Source of the DNA: Risungbinella massiliensis
GTDB taxonomy: Bacteria > Bacillota > Bacilli > Thermoactinomycetales > Thermoactinomycetaceae
Length of the DNA: 64,000 nt
Direction: 5' to 3'
NCBI RefSeq assembly: GCF_000942395.1
Contig: NZ_LN812103.1
Location: 501,394 to 565,393, forward strand
Shown here: positions 57,556 through 64,000 of the stretch, piece by piece
How positions within the stretch are numbered: the first letter of the stretch is position 1
Layout: the number at the start of each line of letters is the position of its first letter
The notes under the pieces: model-generated
The model's input: the letters and a program-made list of their open reading frames with translations, nothing else
What the model was told of the DNA's origin: nothing
Databases searched by the model: none
Program-made: the position numbers and the translations under genes

Positions 57556-58896
57556 CTACGATTCAGATGAATTTAGATCGCTTTCTTTGCGCCATTGATC
57601 CAGCTTCTCAAGCTTGGCTTCATATCCATATCCTGATGAACGATAAAAGATTTTATCTTGATGAGGGTCTGGGAGATACTGTTGAGCTACATATCCACGA
57701 GGATAGGAATGTGGATATAGATAACCTTGTCCATATCCTAATTCTTTGGCTACTTTAGAAGGAGCATTACGGATTGCCAATGGGATCTCTCCTGATAGTT
57801 CCTTTTCTACTAGTGCCAATGCCTCGTTAATGCCGTTATAGACGGAGTTGCTTTTGGGTGCAGTAGCAATATAAACCGCTGCTTCTGCAAGTGGTAATCT
57901 CGCTTCTGGCATACCTAGTTTTTCTACTGCATGGGATGCTGAGGTAGCAATGACAAGAGCTTGGGGATCAGCTAAACCAACATCTTCGGCTGCATGTACC
58001 ATGATCCTTCTGGCGATAAAACGGGGATCTTCCCCAGCATGAAGCATCCGTGCGAGATAATATAGAGTAGCATTGGGATCAGAGCCACGCATACTTTTAA
58101 TGAAGGCAGAAATGGTGTCATAGTGGTGATCACCTAGTTTGTCATATCGCACCATTTTACGGACAGTGGCTTGTTCCATTTGGGATAGAGTGATAATACG
58201 AGTGCCATCTGCTTGGATGGGAGCAGTCAAGACCGCAATTTCAAGTGCATGAAGTGCTCTGCGTACATCTCCTTCACAGATCTGGACAAGATGCTGGGTC
58301 GCTTCCGATTCTAATTGTGCATGATAGATTCCAAGCCCCATCTCCTGATCACGTAAAGCACGAAAGAGTAGAGTAGTTAATTCCTCTTCTGACAAAGAAT
58401 AGAGAGGGACGACAGCAGCACGTGATAGTAAAGCATTGTTGACAGAATAGGAAGGGTTTTCTGTAGTCGCTCCTATCAGAATAACGGTTCCGTCCTCAAC
58501 ATGTGGAAGTAAAGCGTCTTGTTGTGTACGATTTAAGCGGTGAATTTCATCTATAAAAAGGATTGTGCGATCTTGATAAAGACGTAAACGCTCTTTTGCC
58601 CCTTGGATCACTTCACGAATTTCTGGTATACCAGAAGTAACAGCATTGAGTGGAACAAATTGACTTCGTGTTCGTTTGGCGATCAGTTCAGCGAGTGTGG
58701 TCTTTCCAGTTCCAGGTGGTCCAAATAAAATGAGCGAGGTCAACTGGTCTTTTTCCAACATTTCACGTAGCCATTTTCCTTTGGCCAAGATATGTTCCTG
58801 ACCCACATATTCCTCTAAACTTGTAGGACGCATTCGATACGCAAGAGGGCGATTTGATTGGTTATTTTGTTCATCTGCAAAGCTAAATAAATCCAT
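57556..58896 (-). CDS. rarA: Replication-associated recombination protein RarA
   Basis: The 446-residue AAA+ ATPase acts at stalled replication forks. Walker A is GPPGTGKTT (59-67), Walker B FIDEIHRLNRTQQDALLPHV, sensor region LIGATTENPSYSVNNALLSR, and the C-terminal tetramerisation domain includes MRGSDPNATLYYLARMLHAG. The gene corresponds to Bacillus yrvN and lies divergent from cymR, as there. AAGGAGCC precedes the ATG. Confidence 0.96.
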   Translation of the reverse strand: MDLFSFADEQNNQSNRPLAYRMRPTSLEEYVGQEHILAKGKWLREMLEKDQLTSLILFGPPGTGKTTLAELIAKRTRSQFVPLNAVTSGIPEIREVIQGAKERLRLYQDRTILFIDEIHRLNRTQQDALLPHVEDGTVILIGATTENPSYSVNNALLSRAAVVPLYSLSEEELTTLLFRALRDQEMGLGIYHAQLESEATQHLVQICEGDVRRALHALEIAVLTAPIQADGTRIITLSQMEQATVRKMVRYDKLGDHHYDTISAFIKSMRGSDPNATLYYLARMLHAGEDPRFIARRIMVHAAEDVGLADPQALVIATSASHAVEKLGMPEARLPLAEAAVYIATAPKSNSVYNGINEALALVEKELSGEIPLAIRNAPSKVAKELGYGQGYLYPHSYPRGYVAQQYLPDPHQDKIFYRSSGYGYEAKLEKLDQWRKESDLNSSES

Positions 58897-59025
58897 AAAA
58901 AAGGCTCCTTTCTAGGAACAGTCAAACAAAGGTATTCTCATCATTTCTATCTATGATACACTCTAAAAAGGGTTTTCGTAACAGATAGCGGAAATAGTAA
59001 GTTTGGTTAGAAAAGAGGTGTAAGT

Positions 59026-59445
59026 TTGAAAATCTCCACAAAAGGCCGTTATGGCCTTACCATTATGATGGATTTGGCAACCCGTTTTGGTCAAGGTCCC
59101 ATTCCGCTCAAACGAGTAGCAGAGCGGCACAGTTTATCCGAGCATTACTTGGAACAACTAATTGCCCCTTTGCGAAACGCAGGACTCGTCCAGAGTATAC
59201 GTGGGGCTTATGGTGGATATAAATTGTCAAAAACACCAGAAGAGATTACGGCAGGAGATGTAATCCGAATCTTGGAAGGGCCGATTAGTCCAGTTGAATT
59301 TCAAGATGAAGACAACGCAGCTCGTCGAGATCTATGGAAACGAATTCGGGATGCCATTGCCAAAGAGCTGGACTCTACCACTTTGGCACAATTGATAAAT
59401 TTTACTCATGATGGTAACAATGATCAGTATATGTTCTATATTTAA
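59026..59445 (+). CDS. cymR: Rrf2 family regulator CymR (cysteine metabolism)
   Basis: The 139-residue protein has the Rrf2 winged helix: MKISTKGRYGLTIMMDLATR, LSEHYLEQLIAPLRNAGLVQ and RGAYGGYKLSKTPEEITAGD. It has no Cys at all, so it cannot hold an Fe-S cluster like IscR; with its place next to iscS and rarA this fits CymR, the repressor of cysteine and sulfur genes that works with CysK. It starts with TTG after AGAGGTGT. iscS follows by 16 bases. Confidence 0.93.
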   Translation: MKISTKGRYGLTIMMDLATRFGQGPIPLKRVAERHSLSEHYLEQLIAPLRNAGLVQSIRGAYGGYKLSKTPEEITAGDVIRILEGPISPVEFQDEDNAARRDLWKRIRDAIAKELDSTTLAQLINFTHDGNNDQYMFYI

Positions 59446-59461
59446 TAGGAAGTGACCGAAG

Positions 59462-60625
59462 ATGGCGATTTACTTAGACCATGCAGCAACTACTCCCATC
59501 GACCCACAGGTCCGAGAGGAAATGCTGCCTTTTTTGTCGGAATCATTTGGCAATCCATCCAGTATTCATCAGTTTGGCAGGGAGGTACGACTTGCAATTG
59601 ATACTGCAAGACAGCGAATCGCTACTGCCATTGGAGCCCAGAGACAGGAAATTATTTTTACTAGCGGTGGTACAGAAGCGGATAATACCGCTCTAATGGG
59701 AGTAATTGCTCCCTTACGTGCCCTTGGTAAAAATCATCTTATCACGACAGAAGTGGAACATCATGCTGTTTTGGATGCATGTGCTTATCTAGAGCAGATG
59801 GGAACGGAGGTTACCTATCTTCCGGTAGACTCAACGGGGCGAGTGTCTTTGGAAGATGTAAAGCAAGCGATTCGCCCAGACACAGCCTTAGTTTCGATTA
59901 TGTATGGCAACAATGAAGTTGGTACGATCCAACCTATAGAAGAGATCGGGAGTTATCTGCGACAAGAAGGGATTTTGTTTCACACCGATGCGGTACAAGC
60001 TTTTGGATTAGAAGAGATGAATGTTCGTACATTACCAGTTGATCTTGTATCCTTATCTAGCCACAAGATTTATGGCCCAAAAGGAGTGGGAGCACTCTAC
60101 GTACGCCAAAACGTGATGCTTCATCCAAGATTTTTTGGTGGTTCACAAGAGCGTAGAAAACGTGCAGGTACGGAGAATGTGCCTGGTATCATTGGGTTTG
60201 GAAAAGCTGCGATGTTAGCTGTTTCCAGTCGTATGGAAGAACGTTCTCATCTTTTGGAACTAAGGAAGGCATTTTTAGAGGCATTAGAGAAAAAAGAGAT
60301 AGAGTTTGTAGTAAATGGAAATCAACAGTATTTCTTGCCTCATATATTAAACATTAGTTTTCCAGGCACCCATACGGAAACGATGTTGATGAATCTAGAT
60401 ATAGAAGGAATTGCTTGCGCGAGTGGGTCTGCTTGTACATCAGGTACGCTTTCCGTATCGCATGTATTAAAAGCGATGAAACTCCCAGAACGTCTGATGC
60501 ACTCAGCAATTCGTTTCAGTTTTGGCAAGGGAAATACCAAAGAACAAGTAATCCAAACAGCAGAGACTATCGCCCGTATAGTACAACGAATAATTGCTTC
60601 TGATCGGGAGAAAAGGAGAGTTTGA
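59462..60625 (+). CDS. iscS: Cysteine desulfurase (IscS/NifS family, YrvO)
   Basis: The 387-residue PLP enzyme releases sulfur from cysteine for tRNA thiolation and Fe-S assembly. It has HAATTPIDPQVREEM at the N-terminus, the PLP lysine in LSSHKIYGPKGVGAL near residue 203, and the catalytic Cys loop ACASGSACTSGTLSVSHVL. Bacillus YrvO sits in the same position and works with MnmA, but mnmA (trmU) does not follow here. The following gene begins two bases after its stop. Confidence 0.95.
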   Translation: MAIYLDHAATTPIDPQVREEMLPFLSESFGNPSSIHQFGREVRLAIDTARQRIATAIGAQRQEIIFTSGGTEADNTALMGVIAPLRALGKNHLITTEVEHHAVLDACAYLEQMGTEVTYLPVDSTGRVSLEDVKQAIRPDTALVSIMYGNNEVGTIQPIEEIGSYLRQEGILFHTDAVQAFGLEEMNVRTLPVDLVSLSSHKIYGPKGVGALYVRQNVMLHPRFFGGSQERRKRAGTENVPGIIGFGKAAMLAVSSRMEERSHLLELRKAFLEALEKKEIEFVVNGNQQYFLPHILNISFPGTHTETMLMNLDIEGIACASGSACTSGTLSVSHVLKAMKLPERLMHSAIRFSFGKGNTKEQVIQTAETIARIVQRIIASDREKRRV

Positions 60626-60626
60626 G

Positions 60627-61127
60627 TTGAAACCCAAATTTCTGAACGAGATGGATAGTTGGGAAGAAGAGGTAGATAACATCAATTGGCGGAATATCTC
60701 AGAAGAGATTGATCAGGCGCTAATTGATCATTTAGCAGCTGAAGTTGGTTTTCCATCCTATGACAAATTAGAACAGGCTTCTGAGCTAGTAGTCGATGAT
60801 TACTATATCTGTCATCGTTCTGATGGAATGTGGATTTGGTGGAATCCCCAAACTTATGCCAGTGAGGATCCAAAATACTTCAACTCACAAAGTGAAGCAA
60901 TGCACTTTGTAGCAGACTTCTTGGATTTAAACGAAGAGAAAAGACAGCATTTGAAAGTTGGTTTTGATCAAGTAAACCAAACGAAGCAATGTAATTATTG
61001 TGATCATGAATTCAATCCACATGACCCATCTAGACACGAGTGGGATCGTGAAGCAGGAAAGCTCGCTTATTGCTCACCAGAATGTGCAATGGATGCAGTC
61101 ATGGAAGAGATGAAAGAGAAATCCTAG
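60627..61127 (+). CDS. 166-residue protein with C-terminal Cys motif between iscS and recD2
   Basis: I start at TTG 60627 (MKPKFLNEMDSWEEEVDNIN) after AAAAGGAGAG; it lies one base past the iscS stop, so translation is coupled. The first 115 residues are acidic and aromatic (YYICHRSDGMWIWWNPQTYA). The end has CNYCDHEF and YCSPECAMDAV, likely one zinc site of four Cys. No family is recognised. It occupies the place of mnmA in Bacillus gene order. Confidence 0.75.
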   Translation: MKPKFLNEMDSWEEEVDNINWRNISEEIDQALIDHLAAEVGFPSYDKLEQASELVVDDYYICHRSDGMWIWWNPQTYASEDPKYFNSQSEAMHFVADFLDLNEEKRQHLKVGFDQVNQTKQCNYCDHEFNPHDPSRHEWDREAGKLAYCSPECAMDAVMEEMKEKS

Positions 61128-61163
61128 TTCTTCAAAGTTTGCAAAAGAGTAAGGTGTGTTCCC

Positions 61164-63428
61164 ATGAAACAAGAGAATCTCGTAACTCAAGAGCAGACCT
61201 TTGTCCGCGGTAAATTTATCCAAGAGTTGTTTTATAACGAAGACAATGGATATGGTGTCTATCTCTTAGAGGTGGAAGAATCAGTACCCGCTGTAGAACA
61301 GACGACCGTTACCATAGTTGGACATTTTATAAGACCACAGACAGAAGAGACCTATCTTTGTGAGGGAGAATGGCGAAAACATCCTCGTTTTGGTCAACAG
61401 TTCTTTACACATTTTGTAAAACGAGAAATGCCTACCACCACCAGCTCGGTAGTGAAATACCTATCGAGCGGGCTTTTTCGTGGTGTGGGAAAAAAGACTG
61501 CACAAAAAATAGTAGAGGCACTTGGAGACCAAGCGCTTCATCGTATCTATGAGAACCCAGAACTTCTTCAAAATATAGAAGGTGTCAATCAAAAGCAGGC
61601 TGCTTCGATCCAAAAAGGGCTTTCGGATTATCATGCCTTGGAGGAAGCAATGCTTTTTTTGTATTCACTCGGTTTTGGATCTACACTGGCGATGAAGATT
61701 CTACAGTTGTACAAAGAAGATACGATCGCTCATATCAGGGAAAATCCGTATCGTTTGACAGAAGAGATTGAAGGGATCGGGTTTCAAAAAGCAGACGAGA
61801 TCGCACGTAAACAGGGGATAGAACTAGATTCTCCAATGCGACTAAAAGCGGGGATTTATCATGCTTTGCAAGAATCTGCGTACCAAAAAGGTCATGTTTA
61901 TTTAGCTCATGAGGAACTATTGCAGCAAGTTGCTTTATTATTGGAGCAAAAAAGGCAACTAACCTTGTTCTCCCAAGAGGTGTTAAAGGTAGCATGCAAT
62001 GAGCTAGTCCAACAAAAAAAGCTGATGATCGATGAAGATCGCTATTATTTACCCAAGCTCTACTATGCAGAACTACATCTTTCTCTTACGTTTAAAAAGA
62101 TGTTGCTCACGCCTTGGGAAGAAGAAAAAGAAACTTCTATTAGTGAATGGTACCGGTTACTCGGAGAGTTAGAAGAAGAACGGGAAGTGGTTTATGCTGA
62201 GCACCAACGAGAGGCAATTTTTCAAGGATTACGTTCACGTGTGATGATATTGACTGGGGGACCAGGTACTGGGAAAACGACTGTGATCCGGGGAATTTGC
62301 GAAATGTTTGGCAAGATTCATGAGTGTTCTCTCGATCCTGATTATTATAAAGAAGAGGACAAACCATTTCCGATTCGACTTGTTGCGCCAACAGGTAGAG
62401 CTGCCAAACGAATGTCAGAAGCTACTGGACTCCCGGCGATGACTATTCATCGCTTACTAGGTTGGCGTGGTGAGTTTTTTGAACATGATCAGGACAACCC
62501 CATCACTGGCTCGCTTTTGATCGTGGATGAATTTTCCATGGTCGATATCCAGCTCGCTTTTCAGCTTTTTCGATCCCTACCAGATGAGATACAAGTTATT
62601 TTGGTAGGAGATCAAGATCAATTACCTTCTGTAGGTCCTGGGCAAGTTTTGTCCCATCTATTATCGGTATCTTCGATTCCAAGGGTAGAACTCAAGCAGG
62701 TGTTTCGTCAGGAACAGCATTCGTCGATTATCGACTTAGCTCATGCGATGAAAACAGGTAGCTCCCCTGAGGACTTACTCGTTCCTCAAGCAGATCGTCG
62801 GTTTTTTGTAAGTGATGTAGAACAGTCTCTTTCGATTATCTCTCAAACATATGAGAATGCAATGCGTCGTGGGTATGAAGCTTTTCAAGTTCAAGTGCTA
62901 GCTCCTATGTACAAAGGCCCGTTGGGAGTCGATCGTATTAATCAGGAGATCCAAGAACGGATGAATCCAAAACATCCAGGCAAAAAGGAGTTTACATGGG
63001 GAGAGGTCACATTCCGTCATGGCGATAAAGTCCTCCAATTAGCCAATCATACTGAATTTCCTGTTTATAACGGAGATATGGGATTGATCATTGCAGTAGA
63101 AGCAGATGCTTCAGCAGAAGATCCCATATTGTGGGTGCAGTTTGATCAGCAGGAAGTTCCTTATCGGCGTAAAGATATTTCCCAACTATCCCATGCTTAC
63201 TGTTGCTCTATTCACAAATCTCAAGGAAGCGAGTTTGATATCGTTATATTGCCCATTGTCCCTGCTTATCGCCGAATGTTAAAACGTAACCTTCTTTATA
63301 CGGGTATCACCCGAGCCAAGCAGTATCTTATTTTGTGTGGAGACCCTAAAGCATTTTCCTATGGTATTGAACAATCACAGGCAGAGCATCGCAACAGTCA
63401 ACTTCGGAATCTGATTGAAGATTATTAG
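61164..63428 (+). CDS. recD2: ATP-dependent RecD2-like DNA helicase
   Basis: The 754-residue SF1B helicase matches Bacillus YrrC/RecD2. An N-terminal OB-like region (VRGKFIQELFYNEDNGYGVY) and a helix-hairpin-helix pair (LFRGVGKKTAQKIVEALGDQ) precede the helicase core: motif I MILTGGPGTGKTTVI, motif II LLIVDEFSMVD, motif III VILVGDQDQLPSVGPGQVL, and motif VI LLYTGITRAKQYLILCGD. RecD2 acts in mismatch repair and fork progress. AAGGTGTGTTCCC precedes the ATG. Confidence 0.95.
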   Translation: MKQENLVTQEQTFVRGKFIQELFYNEDNGYGVYLLEVEESVPAVEQTTVTIVGHFIRPQTEETYLCEGEWRKHPRFGQQFFTHFVKREMPTTTSSVVKYLSSGLFRGVGKKTAQKIVEALGDQALHRIYENPELLQNIEGVNQKQAASIQKGLSDYHALEEAMLFLYSLGFGSTLAMKILQLYKEDTIAHIRENPYRLTEEIEGIGFQKADEIARKQGIELDSPMRLKAGIYHALQESAYQKGHVYLAHEELLQQVALLLEQKRQLTLFSQEVLKVACNELVQQKKLMIDEDRYYLPKLYYAELHLSLTFKKMLLTPWEEEKETSISEWYRLLGELEEEREVVYAEHQREAIFQGLRSRVMILTGGPGTGKTTVIRGICEMFGKIHECSLDPDYYKEEDKPFPIRLVAPTGRAAKRMSEATGLPAMTIHRLLGWRGEFFEHDQDNPITGSLLIVDEFSMVDIQLAFQLFRSLPDEIQVILVGDQDQLPSVGPGQVLSHLLSVSSIPRVELKQVFRQEQHSSIIDLAHAMKTGSSPEDLLVPQADRRFFVSDVEQSLSIISQTYENAMRRGYEAFQVQVLAPMYKGPLGVDRINQEIQERMNPKHPGKKEFTWGEVTFRHGDKVLQLANHTEFPVYNGDMGLIIAVEADASAEDPILWVQFDQQEVPYRRKDISQLSHAYCCSIHKSQGSEFDIVILPIVPAYRRMLKRNLLYTGITRAKQYLILCGDPKAFSYGIEQSQAEHRNSQLRNLIEDY

Positions 63429-63439
63429 GGGGAACACCA

Positions 63440-63916
63440 TTGCAGGAGCTATGCCAAATTCGTCCTTTTCATGAAAGTGATCAAGTATTTTTGCTAGAAG
63501 TATCGAAACGATTTGCTCAGTTTCCTTTAATGAACTGGCGTACCAAGGAACGAATGGAGCAAGCTAACTACCACTTAGCGGAGCAAGCAACGATAAATCT
63601 AAATGTAGACAATGAGATCTATCTAGCTGTTGATACTACAGGTAAACGCTTAGGTTATCTACATATTCGGAAGCAAAAGGAATTCTTCACGCAGCTAGAT
63701 CAAGCTTTTATTCTGTCACTAGTTGTTATAGAAGAGGCACAAGGAAAAGGGATTGCCCAAAAACTAATGAAATTTGCCGAAGACTGGGCGAGAAAAAGAG
63801 GTCTCGAACAAATTTGTCTTAATGTATTTCGAAGTAATGATAGAGCATATGACTTATATCGTTATTTAGGATATGAGGTAGAGACGGTCAAGATGGTGAA
63901 AGAATTGAGCGAATAG
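63440..63916 (+). CDS. GNAT family N-acetyltransferase
   Basis: The 158-residue protein has a single GNAT fold with the acetyl-CoA motif VVIEEAQGKGIAQKLMKFAE and the C-terminal strand-helix QICLNVFRSNDRAYDLYRYL. The substrate cannot be told. It starts with TTG after AGGGGGAAC, 11 bases after recD2, so it belongs to that operon. Confidence 0.88.
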   Translation: MQELCQIRPFHESDQVFLLEVSKRFAQFPLMNWRTKERMEQANYHLAEQATINLNVDNEIYLAVDTTGKRLGYLHIRKQKEFFTQLDQAFILSLVVIEEAQGKGIAQKLMKFAEDWARKRGLEQICLNVFRSNDRAYDLYRYLGYEVETVKMVKELSE

Positions 63917-63985
63917 AACCCATCCTTTGCCAGTATGATGCAGCCGACCTGATCCATACTATAGATAGCGAGGGGAGGCGGGGAA

Positions 63986-64000
63986 GTGCGCAGATCGCAA
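63986..64000 (+). CDS. First five codons of a further gene (cut by window edge)
   Basis: GAGGGGAGGCGGGGAA is a strong ribosome binding site followed by GTG CGC AGA TCG CAA, which runs off the window. Nothing can be said about the product. Confidence 0.35.

Overview
The window looks like the chromosome of a low-GC, endospore-forming member of the Bacillales. I infer this from a GerA-type germinant receptor operon, spoVAC-spoVAD, an alpha/beta-type and a gamma-type SASP, a CdaS diadenylate cyclase, and Bacillus-like gene order at relA-dtd, hisS-aspS-6S RNA and rarA-cymR-iscS-recD2. MinE, a decayed TPR-regulator gene and several unfamiliar small genes point away from Bacillus itself; a Thermoactinomycetaceae-like organism is my best guess, but it is not proven from sequence alone.

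Layout. 0-4.5 kb: end of an unknown gene, then a four-gene germinant receptor operon (A, C, D, B). 4.5-6.4 kb: two tiny membrane-protein genes with matching structured leaders, then a YidC-type insertase. 6.5-15.7 kb: mostly single genes (free methionine sulfoxide reductase, M29 and M42 peptidases, thioesterase, YlaN, NYN ribonuclease-like protein, Asp23, a MarR repressor facing a very palindromic operator, a decayed TPR gene, YugN, a CBS protein). 15.7-16.75 kb: no gene, but about 1 kb of back-to-back hairpins ending in an intrinsic terminator; this is the most striking element here. 16.8-20.2 kb: spoVAC, spoVAD, an SGNH hydrolase and a subtilase without a signal peptide. 20-37 kb: CNNM/CBS transporter, a Pro/Tyr-rich protein, ylbF-ylbG, minD-minE, a Myb-like prespore-type regulator, both SASPs, a second unsecreted subtilase, phosphatidylserine decarboxylase, an MFS permease, an aldehyde dehydrogenase, a Lys/Ser/Thr-rich repeat protein and YfhP. 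37-50 kb: greA, a YcgL-like nucleotidyltransferase, the yhaO-yhaN nuclease pair, truncated globin, relA, thioesterase, dtd and transketolase. 50-64 kb: T-box-controlled hisS-aspS, 6S RNA, a nucleotidase, YitT, CdaS, ferritin-like protein, RarA, CymR, IscS, a zinc-binding-like protein, RecD2, a GNAT acetyltransferase and the first codons of one more gene.

How the genes work together. Much of the window serves the spore: germinant sensing (Ger), DPA movement (SpoVA), DNA protection (SASPs), c-di-AMP made in the forespore (CdaS), and probably coat or cortex proteins. A second theme is translation and stress: RelA, Dtd, HisS, AspS, 6S RNA, GreA. A third is DNA repair and sulfur metabolism: YhaO/YhaN, RarA, RecD2, CymR, IscS. 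RNA-level control recurs: a T-box, 6S RNA, the large hairpin RNA, and at least four genes whose Shine-Dalgarno sequence lies inside a hairpin.
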